A program made the position numbers and the translations under genes. The notes beneath the pieces were generated by a model. The model saw only the letters and a list, made by a program, of their open reading frames with translations. It did not search any database and was not told the origin of the DNA. This document shows positions 1 through 6,718 of a DNA stretch of 17,791 nt, in pieces (the stretch's first letter is position 1; every line of letters starts with the position of its first letter). The DNA comes from Phycisphaerae bacterium (GTDB lineage: Bacteria; Planctomycetota; Phycisphaerae; UBA1845; Fen-1342): contig JAGVEP010000243.1 of assembly GCA_020058145.1 (NCBI GenBank), positions 1-17,791 on the forward strand. The letters run 5' to 3'.

Positions 1-10
1 CTTCCGATCT
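1..10. other. Sequencing-adapter remnant at the contig edge
   Basis: The first ten bases, CTTCCGATCT, are identical to the 3' end of the Illumina TruSeq-type adapter. They are most simply explained as untrimmed adapter joined to genomic sequence, so base 1 is probably an assembly end and these bases should not be treated as genomic. They keep the downstream reading frame open only by accident. The match is short, so a chance occurrence is possible, but its position at the exact edge argues for an artefact. Confidence 0.8.
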
Positions 11-11
11 C

Positions 12-47
12 CCACCCCCGCCGCCGCCCCCGCCGCCGCCCCCGCCT
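12..47 (+). repeat. CCG-rich 12-bp repeat coding for 12 prolines
   Basis: The 12-base unit CCGCCGCCGCCC occurs twice in perfect tandem (18-29 and 30-41), flanked by partial copies. All 12 codons from 12 to 47 are proline. It encodes a rigid linker upstream of the BACON-like domain. The contig ends within or beside this repeat, so its true length is unknown; low-complexity GC-rich sequence is a common place for an assembly to break. Confidence 0.8.
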
Positions 48-1115
48 CTTGAGCCGGTCCTGGCCCTGGGCACCACCACTTTGGATTTCGGTTCGACGGA
101 CACCCAGCGCAGCTTCACGGTCGCGAACGCAGGCAACGGGACGTTGTCCTATACGGTCGAGGTCACGGCCGATTGGGTAACGGCTGGCCCGACCAGTGGC
201 GAGCTGACCGGCGAGACGGACACGATTACGCTGACGGTCCACCGCGCCGCGCTCGCGACGGGACCGCATACGGCCCGCGCGATCGTACACGCGGATAACG
301 GCGTCACTGAAACGGTAAACCTCACGATGGCCAAGCCGGTCACGAGCCCGTTGATCGTGCCGTGGCTCGAGATGGGATTTTGTGAGCAGGACGAGATTGA
401 CCGAGCGGTGGCCGGGCTGCAAATCTGGCGGCGTGTGACGAATACCGCGTGCATCACCAGCGGCGTCAATCAGGCATTCGTCTATCCGATCTTGCACGAA
501 GCGATGCCGGGCATGCGCATCATCCCCGGTATCAAGACGAGTTATCGGACGATCGGTCGCGGCCTCGATTCCGTTGAAGCCTGGCAACTCATTGCGCAGG
601 ACATAGCCACCGTCGCTGCAATCAGCGGCGAGTCTGAAATCGTCCTGGAAAACGAGTCGGCCTATCAGGACTACTTGCACGGCAACTACACGATGAACTG
701 GGACCAGTTTCGCCAGGGGCTGGCGTACTTGCCGCAAGACGTCGTGGTCATCTGGTATCCTGCGGTGGCCGTCAGCACCGATTCTGCCAAGGTTGCGCGA
801 ACGGTCACCCTGTGCCAGGCGGTGCAAGACGTCATCGCCCCGCGGCTGGTGAGCAGCAGCTACGGCGACCCAGACTGGCCCGTCTTCCCACCGTCCACTT
901 ATGCTCGACAAGTCGAGGACGAAATGTCTACCCGGCCGCTTTTCCCCGTTATCCACCTCGGCTGGCAGGGGTGGCAATACTGGCCGTACGACGAAACGCC
1001 CATCGTAATCGAGCAGATGAACGGCCGGCCGGATGCATTTTTCTATCCAGGGCAAGCGCAATGGCTGGACGCGGCCCAAGGTGTCGTGGACACGTTTTGG
1101 CCGCCGGGGACGTAG
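12..1115 (+). CDS. 5'-truncated secreted-type protein: polyproline linker, BACON-like domain, unassigned possible glycosidase-like domain
   Basis: The frame is open from the window edge to TAG at 1113-1115 (about 367 codons), so the N-terminus and any signal peptide are missing. A TTG at 81 could be taken for a start, but the frame continues upstream through 12 consecutive prolines (12-47), typical of an extracellular linker. Residues about 20-105 resemble a BACON-type beta-sandwich: LDFG near the start, FTVANAGNGTLSYTV, W-x-T-x-x-P-x-S-G, then alternating TITLTVHR strands. Such domains usually sit in exported, often glycan-binding, bacterial proteins. The remaining 250 residues are rich in Trp and Tyr, with predicted beta/alpha alternation (IIPGIKTSY, EIVLENES, VVVIWYPAV, FPVIHLGWQGWQYWP). 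That is compatible with a TIM-barrel hydrolase whose acid could be a Glu in VLENES, but I cannot name the family. The gene converges on the polysaccharide operon. The BACON call is fairly firm; the catalytic role is inference. Confidence 0.7.
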   Translation, partial: PPPPPPPPPPPPLEPVLALGTTTLDFGSTDTQRSFTVANAGNGTLSYTVEVTADWVTAGPTSGELTGETDTITLTVHRAALATGPHTARAIVHADNGVTETVNLTMAKPVTSPLIVPWLEMGFCEQDEIDRAVAGLQIWRRVTNTACITSGVNQAFVYPILHEAMPGMRIIPGIKTSYRTIGRGLDSVEAWQLIAQDIATVAAISGESEIVLENESAYQDYLHGNYTMNWDQFRQGLAYLPQDVVVIWYPAVAVSTDSAKVARTVTLCQAVQDVIAPRLVSSSYGDPDWPVFPPSTYARQVEDEMSTRPLFPVIHLGWQGWQYWPYDETPIVIEQMNGRPDAFFYPGQAQWLDAAQGVVDTFWPPGT

Positions 1116-1116
1116 C

Positions 1117-1140
1117 GCCCGGTGGGTAAGGCCACCGCGC
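1117..1140. terminator. Hairpin between convergent genes, possible bidirectional terminator
   Basis: CGGTGG (1120-1125) and CCACCG (1132-1137) form a six-base stem with a six-base loop, and a further GC/GC pair outside a C-C mismatch. It starts two bases after the stop of the BACON-like gene and lies about 50 bases beyond the stop of the GT2 gene on the other strand. No T-run follows on either side, so an intrinsic-terminator call is only tentative. The other bases between the genes (to 1190) show nothing more. Confidence 0.35.
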
Positions 1141-1190
1141 AGCACTCCGCGAGGCCGGGGCTGTGCACTCGCAGGCCGCAACGCCCCTGC

Positions 1191-2222
1191 TCAACCAGGC
1201 CGTTGTGACCATGCGGTGCCCACGCGCCGCCGCCGGGGCCAGCCGAATCGCAGCGGCGCGGTCAGCACACCCCACAACGATCCGACGCCGTAGGCTAAGT
1301 GGAGCTGCAAGAAAGCCAACCAGACGAGGGGTGCAAAGGCCCGCTGGCTACGTGCCGCGAAAGCGGCCATACACGCGGCACCCGCCGCGTACAGCACCAG
1401 TTCGATCCCGAGCAGCCACCAGGCGGCGTGTAACCAGAATCCTGCAAACCCGAGTACCAGGAGGCTGAGGACGAAGACGAGCGGAACGAAATGCCGCCAG
1501 CGTAATCCTGCACCGACGAGATAGATAGTGTAGGGATTCCAGAGGCCGTTGTGGAAGGCCTGCTGCCGCAACCCCGCAAAAGTCGAGCGGTTGTAGTAGG
1601 TCAGCCTGATCTCCGGCGAAATGACGATCCGCCCGCCACCCTTGCGGATACGGCTGTTGAGCTCAATGTCCTGGTTGCGGACGAGCCGCTCGTCATAGAG
1701 GCCAAAACGCTCGAACACATCGCGGCGAAAACAGCCGAAAGGCACCGTATCCACCTCGTGCTCCACGCCGCCGACGCGGAACGCAGACCCCCCGACGCCG
1801 AAGCGGCTGGTCGTGGCGGCGGCGATGGCCCGGCCGACCGGGGAATCATCGCCGGGCCGGGTCGTCATGTATCCGCCGACGTTGTCGGCGCCGGTGCGTT
1901 GGAGCACCTCGACACACTTGGCGAGGTAATCCGGCGCGTACTCCGCGTGGCAGTCGAGGCGGATGACTATTCTCCCGCGGGCCGCGCGGAGCGCGAGATT
2001 CATGCCGGCAGGCACGATGCCGCGCGGATTGTCGATGAGCCGCACGCGGGGATCGCGCGCGGCGCAAGCGCTGACGATGTTCCGCGTGTGGTCCCGGCTC
2101 GTGCCCACTGCGCAAAGGACCTCAACGTCGTCGCGGGTGCCGAGCTGCGCCAGCACCGAAGCGAGGCATTTCTGCACGAACCGTTCTTCGTCGCGCATCG
2201 GGATGATGACTGTGACGAACAC
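1191..2222 (-). CDS. Family 2 glycosyltransferase with C-terminal membrane segments (ExoA-like)
   Basis: A 343-residue glycosyltransferase of the GT-A fold, expected to transfer a sugar from a nucleotide-sugar donor to a lipid-linked glycan at the inner face of the cytoplasmic membrane. Residues 1-8 (FVTVIIPM) are the usual first strand, followed by RDEE. A DCH at 90-92 stands where GT2 enzymes have the metal-binding DxD or DAH motif. NQDIELNSRIRKGG near residue 190 fits the acceptor-side ED-like motif. After about residue 240 come three or four hydrophobic segments, as in the succinoglycan enzyme ExoA. The GTG start is chosen because GAGG (2231-2234 on the plus strand) lies eight bases upstream. 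The start is 14 bases after the stop of the preceding GNAT gene, and this is the last gene of the eight-gene operon. Family is firm; donor and acceptor are unknown. Confidence 0.9.
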   Translation of the reverse strand: MFVTVIIPMRDEERFVQKCLASVLAQLGTRDDVEVLCAVGTSRDHTRNIVSACAARDPRVRLIDNPRGIVPAGMNLALRAARGRIVIRLDCHAEYAPDYLAKCVEVLQRTGADNVGGYMTTRPGDDSPVGRAIAAATTSRFGVGGSAFRVGGVEHEVDTVPFGCFRRDVFERFGLYDERLVRNQDIELNSRIRKGGGRIVISPEIRLTYYNRSTFAGLRQQAFHNGLWNPYTIYLVGAGLRWRHFVPLVFVLSLLVLGFAGFWLHAAWWLLGIELVLYAAGAACMAAFAARSQRAFAPLVWLAFLQLHLAYGVGSLWGVLTAPLRFGWPRRRRVGTAWSQRPG

Positions 2223-2236
2223 GCTGCTGACCTCAT

Positions 2237-2800
2237 TCAGTCCGCTACCCGTCGGCTACAAACCAGCAGGTTCCCGAGCGCCCGCCGGCCGCGCCAGACG
2301 CCACAGCGCTTGAAGCCGGCTTTTTCCATGCCGCGAATGCTGGCGACGTTGTCCAGGCTCGTGTCGATGTAGAAAGGGCCATAGCCACACTCCGCCAGCG
2401 TCGCGACCACGTGCTGGAGTACGCGCGGGTAGATGGCGCGGCCCCGCAACTCGGCCTCTGTCAGACACGGGCCGATGAGTAGCGCCCGTGGCTCCGTGAT
2501 GATCGGGAACAACCTCCGGTAACGGTGCCCAGGCGTAACGAACGTGTAGTGGCAATAGCGGTCCGCGCTGCGTACCAGAAAAAGCCAGCCCTGTCCCTGC
2601 CGCCGCCAGCGGAGCAAGTACCACAGGCTCAAGCGGCGCACACGACGGGCCAGGTACGCGTGCTGTGGCGGCGTTAGCGCTTGCCGCGGCTCGACCACCT
2701 CAATGGTGAGATCGGACACGTCCGGAGGGGGGAGTTGCGCGGTGCGGTAGAGCACCCACTCGAAACGCCGTGGCAGCAGCGTTCGGATAATGGCCGCCAT
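2237..2800 (-). CDS. Small GNAT-family acetyltransferase
   Basis: A 187-residue protein of the GNAT N-acyltransferase type. The C-terminal half is characteristic: a beta strand YGPFYIDTSL, then DNVASIRGMEKAGFKRCG, the helix and turn before the last strand in which many GNATs carry N-x-x-S-x-x-x-x-E-K-x-G-F. The middle has PCLTEAELRGRAIYPRVLQHV, resembling the acetyl-CoA pyrophosphate-binding loop and helix (R/Q-x-x-G-x-G/A), though degenerate. The ATG start is supported by GGAG six bases upstream. It lies seventh in the polysaccharide operon, after the only wide intergenic gap and 14 bases before the GT2 gene. A likely job is N- or O-acylation of an amino sugar or precursor. The substrate is not visible. 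Confidence 0.78.
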   Translation of the reverse strand: MAAIIRTLLPRRFEWVLYRTAQLPPPDVSDLTIEVVEPRQALTPPQHAYLARRVRRLSLWYLLRWRRQGQGWLFLVRSADRYCHYTFVTPGHRYRRLFPIITEPRALLIGPCLTEAELRGRAIYPRVLQHVVATLAECGYGPFYIDTSLDNVASIRGMEKAGFKRCGVWRGRRALGNLLVCSRRVAD

Positions 2801-2916
2801 CGAGTTCTCCGTCGCCGTCCGGGACGCGGACGGGACCGTCCTCGGATCGAGCCGGGGGGATCCGGGTCCGGAGGGATCGAGCTTGGTCGCCCCTCACCGT
2901 CCTGCGCGCAATTTCG

Positions 2917-2938
2917 GCGGCCGGCCAAGCCCGGCCGC
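2917..2938 (-). terminator. Strong hairpin in the widest gap of the operon
   Basis: GCGGCCGG (2917-2924) and CCGGCCGC (2931-2938) make a perfect eight-base stem with a six-base loop, directly after the stop of the FemAB-like gene (2939). It has no T-run downstream on the minus strand, so it could be a weak terminator, an RNA-stability element or a processing site. The other 116 bases up to the GNAT start have no convincing promoter; an octamer CTCGATCC occurs twice on the minus strand. Confidence 0.4.
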
Positions 2939-3883
2939 TCAGGCTTCGGAACCTCCGCTCTCCTCGGTCAGTCTGGGCGGCGCCACCTTCCCGCGCCGCA
3001 GTCGTTCCAGGGCATAGACCGCCGCCAGGCGCTGGTCGAGCCGACCCAGGCCGCCGCCCAGCCACGCGGTGCCGCGAACCAACGCCCCCAGCGGGGCGCG
3101 ATAGTACACCTCCAGCCGGCGGTGCAGCCGTTCGAAGCCGAATTTCTTCACGAGAAAGGTCTGCACCTCGGTCTCGTGCACGAGTGAGCGCCAGCCGTCG
3201 TTGATGAGCTGGAAGCCCTTTTGGTCCAGGTAGTACTGGTTCAACGTGTGAAACAGCGCGTACGCCGGGTACAGCTTCAGATACTCCGGGTCGAGCCTCA
3301 GCATCCAACCGCAGACTTCCATCGGTTCGTAGACGTCGTTCGCGAGGAGCGCGACGAGCCGACCATCGGCGAACGCGCCCCAGAAGTGCGTGATGTCCGC
3401 GAAGTCCCGGGCGGCGAGGAAGTACTTGCGGAACGCCGCCTCGTCCCAAAGGGTGCGGGCGACCCCGCGGTAGCGTGTGAAGGAGCGGATATAGCACGGG
3501 TAGCCGTGGCGACTGACGTAGTCGGCATCCAACTGGCGGATCTCGCAATTGACGAGCCCGCGTCGGATGTAGCGTCGGTCGCCGGACGGGACTTGCTCCA
3601 GGGGCCGGAATTGGCGGCAAACCACGGCATACCAGTCCGACTGCTGAGGCTCGGCCGGACCGCTCGTCCACCAGACGACCCACGCGCCCAGTGCGCGGGC
3701 CACCTCGAGTGCGTCGCTCGGTCGGAGCATCACGTCCCGCGCGACCGGACCGATCGCGCGGGCCACGCGGCTGAAAACGCGAAAAAAAGAGCCCCCGCAG
3801 ACAAAGTGGCGCTCGCCGCGGAGATCGCACAGGGCCTGAAAACGCGGGATGTATGGCGCGGCCTCGCGGCCAGGTTCGGTCAC
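2939..3883 (-). CDS. FemAB/GNAT-fold acyltransferase-like protein
   Basis: A 314-residue protein that looks like the C-terminal acyltransferase domain found in FemAB-like and BioF2-like (Acetyltransf_6) proteins of polysaccharide loci. Supporting segments are HFWGAFADGRLVALLANDVYEP (about 165-185), where a strand-turn-strand leads into the acyl-donor site, LYPAYALFHTLNQYYLDQKGFQLINDGWRS (about 203-232), and HETEVQTFLVKKFGFERL (about 235-252), close to the final GNAT K-x-G-F signature. The known family transfers amino acids from aminoacyl-tRNA or acyl groups from CoA to cell-wall or exopolysaccharide precursors. Translation starts at GTG six bases after the CapA-family stop codon; the ribosome site is poor, so it may be translationally coupled. 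It is the sixth operon gene. Fold assignment is reasonable; donor and acceptor are unknown. Confidence 0.7.
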   Translation of the reverse strand: MTEPGREAAPYIPRFQALCDLRGERHFVCGGSFFRVFSRVARAIGPVARDVMLRPSDALEVARALGAWVVWWTSGPAEPQQSDWYAVVCRQFRPLEQVPSGDRRYIRRGLVNCEIRQLDADYVSRHGYPCYIRSFTRYRGVARTLWDEAAFRKYFLAARDFADITHFWGAFADGRLVALLANDVYEPMEVCGWMLRLDPEYLKLYPAYALFHTLNQYYLDQKGFQLINDGWRSLVHETEVQTFLVKKFGFERLHRRLEVYYRAPLGALVRGTAWLGGGLGRLDQRLAAVYALERLRRGKVAPPRLTEESGGSEA

Positions 3884-3889
3884 AGTCGC

Positions 3890-4999
3890 TCACTTCCGCC
3901 GGCGGTTCAGCCAGCCGAACAACGCTTGCACGATCAACTGCAGATGGTAGCCACGCAGGTTGCGGAACTTGCGCATCAGGACACGTGGGCCGCCGGTACG
4001 GAGTTCCTGGATCCAGCTCGTCAGATACTGCGAGAAAAAACGACCCCGCGCCGTCGCAAAGTGCAGCGCATCGCTGCGCCCCTCCGCAATGGCCCGCGAC
4101 AGTTCGGCGAGGTGGGTACCGATCTCGGCCTGGAGCGCGCCGGTCGCCAAAGTCGTCTGGCCGTGATCCGTGACACAGCACGGCACCAACTCGTGGCGTA
4201 TCACCGCCGCGCCGTCAATTCGCACGCGGACGAAAAACGTCCGCCGCGTCTGCTCGTTCCAAACCGGGGCGAGAAAATCGCCCAGGCTGTAGACGGCCAG
4301 GCCGCGCCCGATGGGCTCGCAACCCTGCGGCACATGGGGATGATGTCCGAGGAACACCGCCGCGCCGGCCTCGAGCGCGGCGCGCGCCAAGGCGCGCGTT
4401 TCCGGCGCCGGGTAGGGGTTGTATTGCGCCCCGCTATGGCACGAGACGACCACGGTCTCGACACGTGCCCGTAAACGGCGAATATCCTCGGCCACACGGG
4501 CGGGCCCCGGGTAGCACGCCACATACGCGTGCCTGGGGTCCAGAGCGTTGACCGCGGTCGTATACCCGAGGAACCCCACCGGCACGCCGGTGCGCGTCGT
4601 TACCACCGCGGGCGCCGCGGCCTCATCCGTGGTCCGCCCGATGCCGACAAACGGTAACCCTGCGGCGCGCAGCTCAGTGGTAGTGGCCTCGACGCCCTCG
4701 GCTCCGAAATCGTAAATGTGGTTGTGGGCGAGGTTGACCACGTCAAAACCGTACTCCCGCAACGCGCGGCCGACACCCGGCGGACACCAGTACTTGTCCG
4801 GTGCGTCCGGCTCATGGCAGCGCGCGGCGCTAATGGGTGTCTCGAAATTACCGAACAGCAGATCGCCTTCCAGGAGCGCCCCGCCGAGTGGACGCAAACC
4901 CCAGAGCGGATCAGCGTGCGTGGCCAGCGCATTCCGCACCACCCCACAAAACATCAGGTCGCCAGTGGCGGTCAGCGTGAACTCTCCTGCCGTGCTCAT
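3890..4999 (-). CDS. CapA-family protein (poly-gamma-glutamate capsule / metallophosphatase-like)
   Basis: A 369-residue CapA/PgsA-type protein. The family signatures run in order: TGDLMF (12-17), GNFETPI (50-56), NLAHNHIYDFG (89-99), SCHSG (186-190), GHHPHVPQG (218-226) and YSLGDF (237-242). Asp14, the His residues at 92-94, His188 and His219/220/222 are the expected metal-site residues. The fold is related to calcineurin-like phosphoesterases. Family members take part in poly-gamma-glutamate capsule export and anchoring, and many are only partly characterised. Here the protein begins almost directly with the first conserved strand and has no signal peptide or membrane anchor, unlike Bacillus PgsA. 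The C-terminus is basic (WLNRRRK). The start ATG overlaps the previous stop as ATGA, implying translational coupling. It sits fifth in the polysaccharide operon. Family confidence is high; the exact reaction is unknown. Confidence 0.9.
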   Translation of the reverse strand: MSTAGEFTLTATGDLMFCGVVRNALATHADPLWGLRPLGGALLEGDLLFGNFETPISAARCHEPDAPDKYWCPPGVGRALREYGFDVVNLAHNHIYDFGAEGVEATTTELRAAGLPFVGIGRTTDEAAAPAVVTTRTGVPVGFLGYTTAVNALDPRHAYVACYPGPARVAEDIRRLRARVETVVVSCHSGAQYNPYPAPETRALARAALEAGAAVFLGHHPHVPQGCEPIGRGLAVYSLGDFLAPVWNEQTRRTFFVRVRIDGAAVIRHELVPCCVTDHGQTTLATGALQAEIGTHLAELSRAIAEGRSDALHFATARGRFFSQYLTSWIQELRTGGPRVLMRKFRNLRGYHLQLIVQALFGWLNRRRK

Positions 5000-5523
5000 G
5001 GGGTCGCCCCAGGATCAACGTTTTCACGGAGGATTCGCGCCGGAACACCCCCGACGATCGAGAAATCCGGAACATCCTGCGTGACGACCGCGTTCGCGGC
5101 GACGAGCGCACCGCGCCCGACCGTGACACCCTTGATTACAGTCGTGTGCGCTGCCAGCCAGCAGCCGCGCTGCAGCCGAATGGGCGCACGTGCGCCGGGT
5201 CCAAAGCGATAGGAGCCGTCCTTGAGCGAATGATCGCCCGTGATGAGTACCACGTAGGGGCCCAGTTGCACCTCGTCTTCAACCACGATGCCACCCGGAG
5301 CGTGCAACCAGCAGCCCGCGGCGAAATAGACGTCGTTCCCGACCTCCAGGCAGTTTGGAAAGTTGAGCGTGACGCGCTGCGCAAGCTGAAAATTGCGGCC
5401 GCAACGCTTGAGCGCCGGCCGCACCAACAGGCCGCGCAGTTTGAGACAGGGCCTGATGTCCGGCAACCACGAAGTCAGCAGCATGACCAGGTGGACCCAC
5501 AGAAAGCTCACCAGCCGAACCAA
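4996..5523 (-). CDS. Hexapeptide-repeat acyltransferase (WcaF/maltose O-acetyltransferase-like)
   Basis: A 175-residue left-handed beta-helix acetyltransferase. Imperfect [LIV]-G-x4 hexapeptides run from about residue 42 to 155 (GNDVYFAAGCWLHA, VEDEVQLGPYVVLITGDHS, GCWLAAHTTVIKGVTVGRGALVAANAVV). His98 in GDHS is in the place of the catalytic histidine of O-acetyltransferases of the WcaF, NodL and maltose acetyltransferase type. It ends with IVGGVPARIL, typical of the family. A hydrophobic stretch at 4-20 may touch the membrane. The probable reaction is acetyl transfer from acetyl-CoA to a sugar hydroxyl of the exported glycan. The start is TTG at 5523, with GAGGAG seven bases upstream and four bases after the GT4 stop codon. 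It overlaps the CapA-family start by ATGA. Confidence 0.88.
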   Translation of the reverse strand: MVRLVSFLWVHLVMLLTSWLPDIRPCLKLRGLLVRPALKRCGRNFQLAQRVTLNFPNCLEVGNDVYFAAGCWLHAPGGIVVEDEVQLGPYVVLITGDHSLKDGSYRFGPGARAPIRLQRGCWLAAHTTVIKGVTVGRGALVAANAVVTQDVPDFSIVGGVPARILRENVDPGATP

Positions 5524-5527
5524 GGTC

Positions 5528-6706
5528 TCACTCCTCGAGCACGCTCACGGCCAGTTCGACGAACCGATCGACCGTATAACGCCGCGCCGTCGCTAGCCCG
5601 CTGCGAATAAGTGCCCGCCGCAACCCGCCATCGTCAATGACCCGGTCAATCGCGGCCGCCAAGGCGGAGGCATCTTGTGGCGGGACCAGCAGCCCGTCCA
5701 GCCCGTCGGTCACCGACGTCGGAATCCCGCCGACGCGCGTCGCGACCACGGGCAGGCTGTTGGCCCGGGCTTCGAGCAGGACACGCGGCGTGCCCTCCGA
5801 CAACGTCGGCAAAACCAGGAGGTCGGCGGCCCGCAGATACCGGAACATCTCCGGCCCGTAAACGACGTAGCCCTCCCAGCGGACGCGCTCGGCCACGCCC
5901 AGCCGCTGCGCCAGCGTCTCGAGTTCCGCGCGGTACCCCCGGAATTCTTCCGCCGCCCCGACGATCAGCAGCTCGGTCGGCCGCTGGGTTTTCAGCAGGC
6001 TCAGCGCCTCGACGAGATACTGGATGCCCTTTTCCGGGCGTGGAAACCCAAGGAACAGGATTTGGACGGTCGCACCCTGGCAGGTGTCCTCCCGAACGCA
6101 AAACTCGTCGTCCGTCACCGTGCTCGACACCGTCACGTGCGTGCGGGGCGAACGGTAGATCGCGCCCAGCTCGCCGCCGTTGCACAGAAAAGCCCCGCCG
6201 GTCAACCAACGTCCCAGGCGGGTGAAAAAACGGTCCTGCCACGCGTAGACGAGGGAAGCCGCATCGACCAGGCGGCCGGCGCGCTCGTGCGTGTGCAGCA
6301 ACGCCACCGGGTTCCCCACGATCCAATGGCAGGGCCGCTTGCGCCGCCAAGCCGCCAGCGCGTACAGGTGGGCGACGTACGGGACCATCCCCCGTACAAA
6401 GAGCACGTCGGCTTGCCGGCACGCCTGCGCGTAGGCGCGCGTAATGGGGATTATCCCCGTGAGCGCCGCCAGGCTGGACCTGTAGCCGGGCTGTGCAATG
6501 ACCTCGAGGTTGGGCGCCTGAAGGCGATAGTCGTGGCGCTCAAGCGGCGCGCGCTCGGCCACCGGAATACACAGGTAGGTCTTTGCATACTGTGCGGCCA
6601 GTCGATCGATCACCCGGCCGAAGGAAAGGTGCAGGTAGACTCCGCCGGCGTGCCGACTGGCGGGAACCGTGCAGACAATGCCCAGAGTCCGATCACGTGT
6701 GGTCAC
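5528..6706 (-). CDS. Family 4 glycosyltransferase
   Basis: A 392-residue retaining GT-B glycosyltransferase. The C-terminal Rossmann half is clear: ILFLGFPRPEKGIQYLVEAL (about 216-235) with the donor-phosphate lysine in PEKG, ELLIVGAA, the E-x7-E motif of GT4 enzymes at 304-312 (SEGTPRVLLEA), then LPVVATRVGGIPTSVTDGLDGLLVPP. The N-terminal half has a short acceptor-side motif (HAGGVYLHLSFGRV, 19-32), replacing the usual GG loop. It works in the cytoplasm at the membrane, adding a sugar from a nucleotide-sugar to a growing lipid-linked chain. Start GTG at 6706 follows GAGG within a few bases and lies 12 bases after the stop of the CapK-like gene. Third in the operon. Sugar specificity is not readable. 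Confidence 0.92.
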   Translation of the reverse strand: MTTRDRTLGIVCTVPASRHAGGVYLHLSFGRVIDRLAAQYAKTYLCIPVAERAPLERHDYRLQAPNLEVIAQPGYRSSLAALTGIIPITRAYAQACRQADVLFVRGMVPYVAHLYALAAWRRKRPCHWIVGNPVALLHTHERAGRLVDAASLVYAWQDRFFTRLGRWLTGGAFLCNGGELGAIYRSPRTHVTVSSTVTDDEFCVREDTCQGATVQILFLGFPRPEKGIQYLVEALSLLKTQRPTELLIVGAAEEFRGYRAELETLAQRLGVAERVRWEGYVVYGPEMFRYLRAADLLVLPTLSEGTPRVLLEARANSLPVVATRVGGIPTSVTDGLDGLLVPPQDASALAAAIDRVIDDGGLRRALIRSGLATARRYTVDRFVELAVSVLEE

Positions 6707-6718
6707 GGCGACCTCGTC

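Noticed and set aside
81..83. TTG at 81 as the start of the BACON-like gene.
   Set aside because: The same frame is open to the window edge through a polyproline linker, and no ribosome site precedes the TTG. The gene is better read as truncated at its 5' end.
2700..4181. A 493-codon open frame on the minus strand, plus other long frames opposite or across real genes (for example 5675-6880, 9016-10224 and 13245-14516 on the plus strand).
   Set aside because: They overlap genes with clear families in another frame, are rich in Arg, Pro, Ala and Gly with no recognisable motif, and are the expected shadows in GC-rich DNA.
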